This document shows positions 7,822 to 15,879 of a stretch of DNA of 64,000 bases, in pieces. The DNA comes from SB21 sp964415295. GTDB lineage: Bacteria; CLD3; SB21. The notes under the pieces were generated by a model that saw nothing but the letters and a program-made list of their open reading frames with translations, did no database searches and was not told the DNA's origin. The stretch spans positions 496,001 to 560,000 of the forward strand of contig CAYPYN010000001.1 of NCBI GenBank assembly GCA_964415295.1. The letters run 5' to 3'. The position numbers and the translations under genes were made by a program. The first letter of the stretch is position 1; each line of letters starts with the position of its first letter.

Positions 7822-9144
7822 ATGAGATGTCAAACCATCCCCGCCCTTCTTGTTTCCGCTTTCCTGTACATCATGATCGGATTCGGACTTTCCTGTGATT
7901 CCGGTAACGGGAAAGACGGCCGGAACGGAGGCGAAAACAGCCGGAAACTTTGGGAAAGAGCGCTTGCACAGGATATTTATTATTCATCCGCGGCCTTAAG
8001 TTCCGATGAGAATACGGTATACATCGGGACCTCCACGTGGCTGACAGGTATTCACGGCGGACCCCACTATTTCGTTGCGCTTGACGCCGTCACCGGCGTC
8101 ATCAGGTGGCAATTTCCGCTCGGAGCCGGCGAAGTTCGGTCATCGCCCGCGATCGCGGCGGACGGATCCATCTATTTTGCGGTAGAAATGCATGATCCAT
8201 TGTCGGGCTCTGCCACGGGAGACTTTCTCTACAAACTCACGAGCGACGGCGATTCGGTCTGGGCCGTTGAAATCAATCCGCTACACGCAACGCTGGATAT
8301 CGGTTTGTCGGCGCCGGCGATCGGACCGGACGGAACGGTATACATCGGCGGAGACAGTCTGTACGCCATACGGCCCGACGGCAGTAAACGCTGGTCGCGA
8401 GGCCAGATTTTCCCGGGCATGATAGACATGCTCAGAAACGCGCCGGCGATCGGACCGAACGGAACTTTGTATCTGGCATTCCATAATATGCCACTTACGG
8501 CGATCGATCCCAACAGCGGCGCGGCCCTGTGGACCTGCGACCTGGGTATCAACGACCATTGCTTCGCCTCGCCGGCGATCGGCGCGGACGGGACGATCTA
8601 CGTCGCTACAAATCCGGGACTTCTCTACGCCGTATATCCGACAGGTCAAATACGATGGACTTTCAATATTGCCTCCGCTGGATACGCCGGTTTTTTCCGG
8701 TGCTCACCATCCGTCGGTGCGGATAGCACGATCTATTTCGGACTTAATTACGGTTCCCCCACTTCCGCGTTTTTTGCGCTGCATCCGAACGGCACGGTGA
8801 AATGGATATTTGAACCTTCCGATCTGCCCGACGACACCCCGGCCGATCATTTTGATATTTATTCTTCACCGGCGATCGGAACGGACAGCGCGGTCTATTT
8901 CGGACAGGAATTCGGACGGGTGTATGCGCTCAGCACATTGGACGGTTCACTGAAATGGATGGAAGAGACCGAGAGCGGCATCACCTGGTCATCGCCCGCG
9001 ATATCAAAGAACGGCACGCTTTACATCAGCGATATCAGCGGAAGGGTTTATGCGTATGACACCGATAGTCAAGGTCTCGATTCTCTGGCCGCGTGGCCCA
9101 AGTACCGTTACAATAATTTGAATACCGGTTTTAAAAATCACTAA
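7822..9144 (+). CDS. PQQ-like beta-propeller repeat lipoprotein
   Basis: 440 residues. A type II signal peptide ends in the lipobox GLSC (Cys25), followed by a Gly/Asn-rich linker. The rest is a set of about eight repeats of the form SSPAIGxDGTIYxG ... xxxLxALxPxGxxxW, typical of the PQQ_2/YncE-type beta-propeller (BamB-like fold). It is probably anchored in the outer or inner membrane facing the periplasm or surface. Such proteins are usually scaffolds, and the repeats alone do not prove PQQ binding. An excellent ribosome site (GGGAGGTG, 5 bp) fixes the start. A small TerB-like gene follows after 11 bp, probably co-transcribed. Confidence 0.85.
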   Translation: MRCQTIPALLVSAFLYIMIGFGLSCDSGNGKDGRNGGENSRKLWERALAQDIYYSSAALSSDENTVYIGTSTWLTGIHGGPHYFVALDAVTGVIRWQFPLGAGEVRSSPAIAADGSIYFAVEMHDPLSGSATGDFLYKLTSDGDSVWAVEINPLHATLDIGLSAPAIGPDGTVYIGGDSLYAIRPDGSKRWSRGQIFPGMIDMLRNAPAIGPNGTLYLAFHNMPLTAIDPNSGAALWTCDLGINDHCFASPAIGADGTIYVATNPGLLYAVYPTGQIRWTFNIASAGYAGFFRCSPSVGADSTIYFGLNYGSPTSAFFALHPNGTVKWIFEPSDLPDDTPADHFDIYSSPAIGTDSAVYFGQEFGRVYALSTLDGSLKWMEETESGITWSSPAISKNGTLYISDISGRVYAYDTDSQGLDSLAAWPKYRYNNLNTGFKNH

Positions 9145-9155
9145 CAGGGAGCGTC

Positions 9156-9575
9156 ATGAAAATCAGCGTATTGGACGGAAGTCATTATTTCAAGGGTCTG
9201 CTTTTACTGATCCGCAAAGATCATGTGATCAATGAAACCGAGATAGCGCTGATGAAGCGCATCGGAAAGTCCCTTGGTTTTGAGAAAGATTTTTGCGATC
9301 AGGCGATAAACGATATTCTTCAGAATGAACACATCGAAGATGTTCCTTCCGTTTTTTCGGTAAGAACTGTCGCTGAAAAATTCATCCGGGACGGTCTGCG
9401 ATTGTCCTTCTCGGACGGGAAACTGCACCCCGCCGAGGAAGAATGGCTTCAAAAGACCGCATCGGTGAACGGTCTGGACGACAAATGGTTCTGGGAGCAA
9501 CGCACCTTGGCCGCCCGAAAACACTTTTCCACGGATCGAATGGAAGCCGAGGACCTGAAGATCGAGCATTTGTGA
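9156..9575 (+). CDS. Small helical protein, possibly TerB-like
   Basis: 139 residues, soluble, mostly helical and acidic, with no signal peptide. The segment LRLSFSDGKLHPAEEEWLQK plus VNGLDDKWF resembles the DGxxxxxE-E-xxL pattern of TerB/DjlA-type helical bundles, in which the acidic residues bind metal. The N-terminal LIRKDHVINETEIALMKRI repeats the same idea. The similarity is only by eye. It lies 11 bp downstream of the propeller lipoprotein gene and starts with a clear GGGAGCGTC ribosome site. The function is unknown. Confidence 0.5.
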   Translation: MKISVLDGSHYFKGLLLLIRKDHVINETEIALMKRIGKSLGFEKDFCDQAINDILQNEHIEDVPSVFSVRTVAEKFIRDGLRLSFSDGKLHPAEEEWLQKTASVNGLDDKWFWEQRTLAARKHFSTDRMEAEDLKIEHL

Positions 9576-9675
9576 TCACACTCTGCCCAATCACAAATAT
9601 TTCCAAAAAGCCCTGCAACATTTTACTTTTTCTTCTGTCCCTTTTTTATCACCAAAATCAATGAAGGGACGTTGT

Positions 9676-11142
9676 ATGAAGAGATTTATTATCTTTTTAT
9701 GGCTTTTCAGTCCATCTTTATTATCAGGCCAGATGCCATCCCCTTCTACCATCGACAGCCTGCTGGGGCTGGCGTTGTCCTCAAACGCTACGCCGGGCAT
9801 GGCCGTTGCCGTTGTCTTGGAAAACAAGGTCGTATATGCCAAGGGATTCGGCGTAACGGACATCGTAAGCCGGCATCCGGTCGGAGAAGATACGCCTTTT
9901 TATATCGCATCCACGACGAAATCCTTTACGGCGATGGCGGTTTTGATCGGTGCGTTGCAAAAGAAATGGGACCTCGATGCGCCGGTAGATAAGTACTTAC
10001 CGGAACTTTCCGATTCCATTGACACCAAACGTCTGACCTTGCGTCAGTTGATCAGCCATACGCACGGCATCACCGGAGACCTGCCGCTCACCATACGAAC
10101 GGCTTATTCGGGCGAGATCGACCCCGAAGGCCTGCGGGTCGCTTTGACCGCTTTACGGTCTTCACCAAAAGGAAAGTTCTTTGAGTATTCCAATACGGGT
10201 TATATTCTGGCCGGTCTTGTCATGGAGAGAATCGCCGGAAAAAGCTGGAAAGAACTTGTCCATGAAATGGTGCTGACGCCCTGCGGCATGAATGCCACGT
10301 GGTCAACCACAAATGGCCTCGTTATCCGCTCTTTTGCACAGCCTCACGTAATGGATTCGGCCGGATTCACGCTATTACCGTACTCCAAAACGGATGCTAC
10401 GATGCATGCGGCCGGAGGGCACATCACTACGGCAACAGACCTTGCGCGCTGGCTGATCGTTCATCTCAACGAAGGACGTATCGACGGAAAACAAGTGTTG
10501 CCGAAAGAGGTTATCGAAATGTCGCATCTTATGGCGGTTCCGCAGGATCGCAAATTCGGCGCGATCCGCCGCTTCGGCTGGTCCCCCGGATGGGATATGG
10601 GAGTTCTGAATGGCGACACTCTGTATCATCGTTTCGGTTCATACACCGGTTTTCGCTCGCACTTATCATTCATGCCTTCCCGAAAACTCGGCGTGGTCGT
10701 TTTAGTCAATGAACCCGGCGCGGGCGGGCAGTTAGCCGATCTGACGGCCGCTTATCTGTACGATGCTTTCGGAAATAAGCCGGTGGAAAACTATCGTCAG
10801 CAATTTGGGGAATTTTCCAAACAAGTTGCGGCCGGACGTGTGAAGACCGCCGAAGAAAAACGGAAACGCGCCGCCCGGGCGCTCGAACCCATGCCTCATG
10901 ATCTGTCGGCGTATACCGGAACGTTTGTAAATCCTGCGGCCGGAACAATGATATTTGGAATAACCGATGGCCGTCTTGTTTGTTCACTGGGCAAGGCCAC
11001 GGACTATCCCGAGGTCTACAAGGCTTCCGCGAACCAATGGCGCGTTGAGCTGACCGGAAGCGGCCGCGTTGTTACATTCAAGTTTGACGGCGATCATGCG
11101 GTATCCCTGGAATTCGAAGGTATGGTGTTCAAAAGAAGATGA
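9676..11142 (+). CDS. Exported serine hydrolase, class C beta-lactamase / penicillin-binding-protein-like
   Basis: 488 residues from the ATG at 9676. The AAGGGA at 9663-9668 is its ribosome site, so the in-frame ATG at 9661 is unlikely. A signal peptide (about 1-19) precedes a beta-lactamase-like domain with the SxxK motif STTK (Ser79-Lys82), LISHTHGI and the YSN motif (171-173). FGWSPGWDMG and YHRFGSYTGFRSHLSFMP lie near the expected KTG-equivalent region. A C-terminal domain (about 395-488) with YTGTFVNPAAGT resembles the lipocalin-like DUF3471 tail of such enzymes. It is a periplasmic or secreted hydrolase acting on a peptide, ester or beta-lactam bond. Substrate is unknown and most relatives are not resistance enzymes. 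Confidence 0.87.
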   Translation: MKRFIIFLWLFSPSLLSGQMPSPSTIDSLLGLALSSNATPGMAVAVVLENKVVYAKGFGVTDIVSRHPVGEDTPFYIASTTKSFTAMAVLIGALQKKWDLDAPVDKYLPELSDSIDTKRLTLRQLISHTHGITGDLPLTIRTAYSGEIDPEGLRVALTALRSSPKGKFFEYSNTGYILAGLVMERIAGKSWKELVHEMVLTPCGMNATWSTTNGLVIRSFAQPHVMDSAGFTLLPYSKTDATMHAAGGHITTATDLARWLIVHLNEGRIDGKQVLPKEVIEMSHLMAVPQDRKFGAIRRFGWSPGWDMGVLNGDTLYHRFGSYTGFRSHLSFMPSRKLGVVVLVNEPGAGGQLADLTAAYLYDAFGNKPVENYRQQFGEFSKQVAAGRVKTAEEKRKRAARALEPMPHDLSAYTGTFVNPAAGTMIFGITDGRLVCSLGKATDYPEVYKASANQWRVELTGSGRVVTFKFDGDHAVSLEFEGMVFKRR

Positions 11143-11183
11143 AGGTCCCTGGTTTCTTTTCGAAAGCGAACCCATCTTTCTTT

Positions 11184-11852
11184 TCAGATTTTTCGCGCAG
11201 CCGAATGATGCTTGACCATTTCCGCCCGAGCGATGAAGATCACTTCTTCGGCAATATTTGTGGCCAGATCGGCAATTCTCTCCAGATTACGGCTGATACG
11301 AATGGTTTCCATTCCGTAATCAACAGCCTTTTGATCATGTTTCATCAGTTCTGCCGACGCATTGATAAGTTGCCGGTTATATTCGTCGATGGCATCATCT
11401 CTCATCAAAACGGATTTCGCCAAACGGACATCCTGATGGATAAATCCATCGATGGCGTTGACCAGCATGTCACGCGCAGCTTGTGTCATGGCGGGTAATT
11501 GCGCCATCGTCCATTCGCCCGGGGCATGCATCATGGTTACGGCCGATTGTGCGATATTGACCACATGATCGCCGATCCTTTCAAGGTCGTTGTTGATCTT
11601 CTGTGCGGCCAGTATAAAACGAAGATCGATGGCAACCGGCTGCTGCAACGCTAAAAGATCAAGTATAGCATGGTCGATTTCGATCTCCAGCTCGTTGATC
11701 CGGTCGTCGTTTTCGATAACCGCTTTGGCGGACGCCTCGTGGCGGTCGATGAGACCTTTGATGGCCTGGTCGAGCGCGCTTTCAACCATACTTCCCATTT
11801 TGATAATGTTGGTTTTAAGACTGTCCAGTTCTGTCTCAAAATGTCTTTGCAT
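11184..11852 (-). CDS. phoU: Phosphate signalling/transport regulator PhoU
   Basis: 222 residues, standard length. Two tandem three-helix PhoU repeats: SMVESALDQAIKGLIDRH ... NDDRINELEIEIDHAILDLL and MLVNAIDGFIHQDVRLAKSV ... RDDAIDEYNRQLINASAEL, with the ERIGDHVVNIAQ and ERIADLATNIAEEV metal-binding motifs. It links the Pst transporter to the PhoR-type sensor and damps uptake. It is the last gene of the pst operon, 70 bp after pstB. No PhoR/PhoB pair lies in the window. Confidence 0.96.
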   Translation of the reverse strand: MQRHFETELDSLKTNIIKMGSMVESALDQAIKGLIDRHEASAKAVIENDDRINELEIEIDHAILDLLALQQPVAIDLRFILAAQKINNDLERIGDHVVNIAQSAVTMMHAPGEWTMAQLPAMTQAARDMLVNAIDGFIHQDVRLAKSVLMRDDAIDEYNRQLINASAELMKHDQKAVDYGMETIRISRNLERIADLATNIAEEVIFIARAEMVKHHSAARKI

Positions 11853-11922
11853 AATGGTTCCGCGTTAGGTTGATGAATTTTCCAGAAGAACTTTTTTCAG
11901 GCGATTACGCCGACAGACTCCT

Positions 11923-12687
11923 CTATCCAAATCGGCCGGTGATATAATCTTCCGTTTGCTTTTTCAATGGAGAAGTGAATAATGTTTTCGTACTGTCGAA
12001 CTCGACCAATTCTCCCAGATAGAAAAATCCGGTGAAGTCGCTCACGCGCGCGGCCTGTTGCATATTGTGCGTAACAATGACCACGGTATACGTTAGTTTT
12101 AATTCAAATATAAGTTCTTCGATCTTAGCCGTGGCAATCGGATCAAGCGCGCTGGCCGGTTCGTCCATCAAGAGGATCTCCGGATTCACGGCAAGCGCAC
12201 GAGCTATGCATAGTCTCTGCTGCTGTCCGCCGGAGAGCGAAAGCCCGCTCTTTTTGAGGTCGTTCTTCACTTCTTCCCACAAGGCGGCGCGTCGCAAACT
12301 CGTTTCTACGATCTCGTCCAGCTTCTTCTTATCCGAGGTCCCGTTCATCCTTGGCCCGTAGGTAACGTTGTCATATATGGATTTGGGGAACGGATTGGAA
12401 CGCTGGAAGATCATACCGATCTTTTTTCGTAAGGCCACAACATTGGTATTCTTCTCGTAGACATTGTATCCGTCGACCCAGACGCGTCCTTCCACTTTCG
12501 CACCGTCGACCAGGTCGTTCATCCGGTTGAGTGACCTTAGGAACGTGGATTTACCGCAACCCGAAGGTCCGATCAGCGCAGTGACCTGATTAGGTACAAT
12601 GTTCATACTGATGTCTTTAAGTGCAAGCTTTGGGCCGTAATAGACGCTGACCTTTTCGGCCTGAATGGCGTAACCGTTAGTATTCAT
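11923..12687 (-). CDS. pstB: Phosphate ABC transporter ATPase PstB
   Basis: 254 residues, standard length. Walker A GPSGCGKSTF, Q-loop MIFQRSNPFP, signature LSGGQQQRL, Walker B ILLMDEPASALDP and switch His in VIVTHNMQQ are all present. It powers phosphate import through PstC/PstA in the inner membrane. It follows pstA by 21 bp and precedes phoU by 70 bp in the same operon. Confidence 0.97.
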   Translation of the reverse strand: MNTNGYAIQAEKVSVYYGPKLALKDISMNIVPNQVTALIGPSGCGKSTFLRSLNRMNDLVDGAKVEGRVWVDGYNVYEKNTNVVALRKKIGMIFQRSNPFPKSIYDNVTYGPRMNGTSDKKKLDEIVETSLRRAALWEEVKNDLKKSGLSLSGGQQQRLCIARALAVNPEILLMDEPASALDPIATAKIEELIFELKLTYTVVIVTHNMQQAARVSDFTGFFYLGELVEFDSTKTLFTSPLKKQTEDYITGRFG

Positions 12688-12708
12688 TTTCTTTCATTCT
12701 TGTTTTTG

Positions 12709-13641
12709 TCATGACGATAACGCTCTTTTGCGTACGCGGTAGCGCAGAAAGATCGCCGAAAAATTTAACAGGAACGTAAGCAGCAGCAACACCAGCGTTG
12801 TAGCGTATTGAATGCCTCGTGTTTCATCCACGTTGGGCGACTGGGTGGACATGATGTATACGTGGTATCCGAGTTCCATAAACTGGTCGGAAAAGGAATT
12901 GGGCAATTGTGGAAGAAAATAGGCTGCGCCGGTAAAAAGTATTGGGGCCACTTCCCCAGCGCCGCGGCTGACTGCAAGTATCCCGCCGGTCAAAATACCG
13001 GTGACGGAACCGGGTATCACCACGTGACGAATCGTTTCCCACTTCGTCGCTCCCAGAGCCAGGCTTGCTTCGCGCAATTCTCTCGGAACGGACTTAATGG
13101 CCTCTTCGACCGATACGATAACAACCGGTAATGTCAATAAAGCCATCGTAAGGCTCGCCCATAGAATATTGGGTTGACCCCATTTCAGTTCATTCCCGGT
13201 CCCTATCGCGTCCATGCCTTTGCCGACAAATTGTATGAAAAAGCCCAGACCGAACAAGCCGAAAACAATCGCAGGTACACCCGCAAGGGTATTGACCGCA
13301 AAACGGATCAGGCGTGCAAACTTGGACTGCTCGCCCGCGTATTCGTTGAGATAGATGGCCGTGACCGTACCGATCGGCACACCCACCACGGACATGATGC
13401 AGACGAGGAGGAAAGTTCCGATGATGGCCGGATAAATGCCGCCTTCGGTCATTCCCTGTGTAGGCACACCCGTGAGAAATTCCCACGACAGCGTGTCCCA
13501 TCCGCCGTGAACGATATTGCCCATGATAATGACCACAATGGCAATGATTGAAAACGCGCAGACCGCCGAAGCAGCAACAATAGCTCCGCCGATATATCGT
13601 TTCTGTTCCATCCTATCCGCGAGCTTTCCGGAGTTGCGCAT
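12709..13641 (-). CDS. pstA: Phosphate ABC transporter permease PstA
   Basis: 310 residues, six membrane segments, and the EAA-loop region ELREASLALGATKWETIRHVVIPGS. The family blocks GVPAIVFGLFGLGFF and AVSRGAGEVAPILFTGAAYF are present. Two starts are possible: ATG at 13641, inside the upstream small ORF, or ATG at 13611, one base after that ORF's stop. The second would be a classical coupled start. It forms the inner-membrane channel with PstC. Confidence 0.95.
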   Translation of the reverse strand: MRNSGKLADRMEQKRYIGGAIVAASAVCAFSIIAIVVIIMGNIVHGGWDTLSWEFLTGVPTQGMTEGGIYPAIIGTFLLVCIMSVVGVPIGTVTAIYLNEYAGEQSKFARLIRFAVNTLAGVPAIVFGLFGLGFFIQFVGKGMDAIGTGNELKWGQPNILWASLTMALLTLPVVIVSVEEAIKSVPRELREASLALGATKWETIRHVVIPGSVTGILTGGILAVSRGAGEVAPILFTGAAYFLPQLPNSFSDQFMELGYHVYIMSTQSPNVDETRGIQYATTLVLLLLTFLLNFSAIFLRYRVRKRALSS

Positions 13642-13744
13642 ACCCGATCACCGTTTTTATGATCACAAACATGACCAACGATACCAGGAATGGGGCCGCA
13701 TACACGGCACGCTGGATAAATCCGATCAATTTTTTTAGGTCCAT
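13613..13744 (-). CDS. Unannotated 43-residue membrane peptide between pstC and pstA
   Basis: ATG at 13744, only 4 bp after the pstC stop, with AGAGGAG positioned about 8 bp upstream as a good ribosome site. The stop TAG (13615-13613) lies 1 bp before a possible pstA start at 13611, and the ORF overlaps the longer pstA by 29 bp. The peptide has a basic N-terminus (MDLKKLIGF) and one hydrophobic span of about 20 residues (APFLVSLVMFVIIKTVIGYA), ending in Arg/Lys. This looks like a small single-pass membrane subunit or a coupling peptide of the Pst complex. I do not recognise a family. Confidence 0.6.
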   Translation of the reverse strand: MDLKKLIGFIQRAVYAAPFLVSLVMFVIIKTVIGYAQLRKARG

Positions 13745-13748
13745 GGGA

Positions 13749-14882
13749 TCAGGCTCCTCTGAATTTTTTCAACAATTTCTGACGTACATACAATTCGGCT
13801 GCTGCGTTGAGTAAGAAGGTAAATGCGAAGAGAATCGTGCCGATCAGGAAAAGAATATGATAGTGAGGTTCACCGAAGACAACCTCGGCCATTTCCGATC
13901 CAATCGTCGCGGACATGGTCCGGACCGGTTCCGTAACGGGCCATGATAACATGGCTGCATTGCCGGTGGCCATGAGCACAATCATCGTTTCTCCAAACGC
14001 GCGTCCGATTCCGAGCAGGACAGCAGCAAAAACACCCGGCGTAGCGGCCGGAAGCACAACAAATATGGCCGTCTGCCATTTCGAGACGCCCAAGGCTAAG
14101 CTTGCTTCGGTCAATGATTTCGGTACGGTAGCCAGCGCATCTTCGGTAATCGTGTAGACGATCGGTATAACGGCCAGGGACATCGCTACGCCGCCGACAA
14201 AGGCGTTCAGCCGGTAAGTGAACCCGAACATGTTCTGTATGAGCGTGGCTAGAACGATCAGGGCAAAAAAACCGATTACCACAGACGGAAACCCGGCTAA
14301 TATTTCAATACTTGGTTTGAGGAGTTCCTTGGCCCACTTCGGCGCAAAGGTGGACGTATAAAGTGCGGCCAGTATAGCTATTGGCGCCGCCAGGAAAATG
14401 GCCACGATCGTGACCTTGAATGTTCCCGCTATGAGCGGCCAAAGGCCGTATTTTGGGATTTCCGAAACGGGTTGCCATGTCTTGCTCATGAAATTGCCTA
14501 GCGAAAGGTCTTCGAGGATGACCGATTCCGAACCGGCGGAGTTATCATCGGCCAGAGGCGAAGCGGGATCTTCTCCGTAAGTCTCCTGCTTTTCTTCAAC
14601 GGTCGTCGTGATCTCCTTATGTTGTTTGGTAAAAAAGATCGGCGCCGTCTCTTTGAAGATGAAGATCAGGATCAGGGCGATGAATACCAAAGAAACAAAG
14701 GCCATGGATCGAATGATCCACTCGGCCGCCGAATTTTTGCGCCAACGCTTTATTTCGGCCGGATCAGCCCCGCTCAACGCATGAGGCAATCGATTCGACC
14801 TGCCATTATCCGGTTTCTCTGACAATGGTGGAACTTCTTTCTTGTACGTTTCGGTCACAGTTTCATACCGCTTAGATTGCAT
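13749..14882 (-). CDS. pstC: Phosphate ABC transporter permease PstC
   Basis: 377 residues from ATG 14882; a TTG at 14900 would add six. Six membrane segments and family blocks PSVVIGFFALIVLATL, SLTEASLALGVSKWQTAIFVVLP and GIGRAFGETMIVLMATGN. It is longer than usual PstC (about 300-320). There is a hydrophilic N-terminal tail of about 50 residues and an acidic periplasmic insert after the first membrane segment (about residues 80-130, rich in Glu/Asp/Ser). It pairs with PstA, from which the small membrane ORF separates it. Confidence 0.94.
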   Translation of the reverse strand: MQSKRYETVTETYKKEVPPLSEKPDNGRSNRLPHALSGADPAEIKRWRKNSAAEWIIRSMAFVSLVFIALILIFIFKETAPIFFTKQHKEITTTVEEKQETYGEDPASPLADDNSAGSESVILEDLSLGNFMSKTWQPVSEIPKYGLWPLIAGTFKVTIVAIFLAAPIAILAALYTSTFAPKWAKELLKPSIEILAGFPSVVIGFFALIVLATLIQNMFGFTYRLNAFVGGVAMSLAVIPIVYTITEDALATVPKSLTEASLALGVSKWQTAIFVVLPAATPGVFAAVLLGIGRAFGETMIVLMATGNAAMLSWPVTEPVRTMSATIGSEMAEVVFGEPHYHILFLIGTILFAFTFLLNAAAELYVRQKLLKKFRGA

Positions 14883-14955
14883 CGTGAAAAGATACGGCAA
14901 ATGTGTTGTTAGATGATTACGGTATTGTTACGGTTCTGTTAGCAGTGCCCTAATT

Positions 14956-14993
14956 GAAAAAAATACCCCGGCCATGGTGTGATGAACCGGGGT
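14956..14993 (-). terminator. Intrinsic terminator/attenuator between pstS and pstC
   Basis: Read on the minus strand: ACCCCGG, a 15-nt loop, CCGGGGT, then ATTTTTTTC. It lies after pstS and before pstC. Since the downstream permease genes have no obvious promoter of their own in the remaining ~75 bp, it probably attenuates rather than ends the transcript, giving excess binding protein over permease. Confidence 0.8.
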
Positions 14994-15015
14994 TTGTCTG
15001 ATAAGAAGAAGGAAA

Positions 15016-15840
15016 TTACTTGACCGGAAAGTACCCGACCGTTGAGACTATGTTCTGTCCTTCGGCGCTGAGGATCCAGTCGATATACTCTTTCAGAGCG
15101 CCGGTCGGTTTGCTGCGGGTATACATATACAGATAACGGGTAATAGGATAAAGACCGGCCTTGATGTTTTCAACGGTCGGTTCGTACCCGGGTGTAGCAG
15201 CATCTTTCTTGACCGATACAAAACGAATGCCTTTCCCGTAGGCGGCTCCGCCGTAGCCGATCCCGTTCTTGTCTTTGGCAACGGCATTCACTACCGAGGC
15301 CGTGCCGGGCATATTCTGCGCGCTCGCGGCATAATCGGCGCCTTTGAGTACATTGTCTTTGAAATAGACGTAGGTACCGGAATTATTCTCGCGACTGTAA
15401 AGAATGATCTTCGCATCATTGCCGCCTACTTCCTTCCAGTTGGTGATCTTACCCGTATAGATGTCTTTCAGCTGATCCATCGTCAGCTCTTTGACCGGGT
15501 TGACGTCACTGACATATACGGCCAGGCCGTCGCGCGCGGACTTGATCTCTACCCCCAGCGTAGCATAACGCTGTTTCAGCTTTTCTTTTTCGCTGGCCTT
15601 CATGGGACGCGACGAATTACAAATATCCGTCGTACCATTGATCAGCGCGGAGATACCGGTGCCGGATCCGCCGCCGGTTACCTGGATCGAGACATTGGGA
15701 TGCGCGTTCATGTACGTTTCCGCCCATCGCTGTGCGAGTATGACCATGGTATCGGAACCTTTGACGGTGATCACTTCGCTCTGCGGAAGAAAGCTGGTGA
15801 CACCAGCCGCCAGCAGAAGAACTAAGATTAATTTTTTCAT
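15016..15840 (-). CDS. pstS: Periplasmic phosphate-binding protein PstS
   Basis: 274 residues with a signal peptide (MKKLILVLLLAAGVTSFLPQ). Phosphate-site blocks: VKGSDTMVILAQRW, GGGSGTGISALINGTTDICNSSRPM, and SRENNSGTYVYFKD. It captures phosphate in the periplasm and delivers it to PstCAB. It lies 39 bp downstream of the porin gene and upstream of the attenuator. Confidence 0.95.
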   Translation of the reverse strand: MKKLILVLLLAAGVTSFLPQSEVITVKGSDTMVILAQRWAETYMNAHPNVSIQVTGGGSGTGISALINGTTDICNSSRPMKASEKEKLKQRYATLGVEIKSARDGLAVYVSDVNPVKELTMDQLKDIYTGKITNWKEVGGNDAKIILYSRENNSGTYVYFKDNVLKGADYAASAQNMPGTASVVNAVAKDKNGIGYGGAAYGKGIRFVSVKKDAATPGYEPTVENIKAGLYPITRYLYMYTRSKPTGALKEYIDWILSAEGQNIVSTVGYFPVK

Positions 15841-15879
15841 ATTGTTTTTTTCTCCTTGTAATGGATATTGATTTTCAAA

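Noticed and set aside
9676..11142. Beta-lactamase resistance gene
   Set aside because: The SxxK and YxN motifs show the fold, but class C-like hydrolases with a DUF3471-like tail are a large family mostly unrelated to antibiotic resistance, and no AmpR or mobile context is present.
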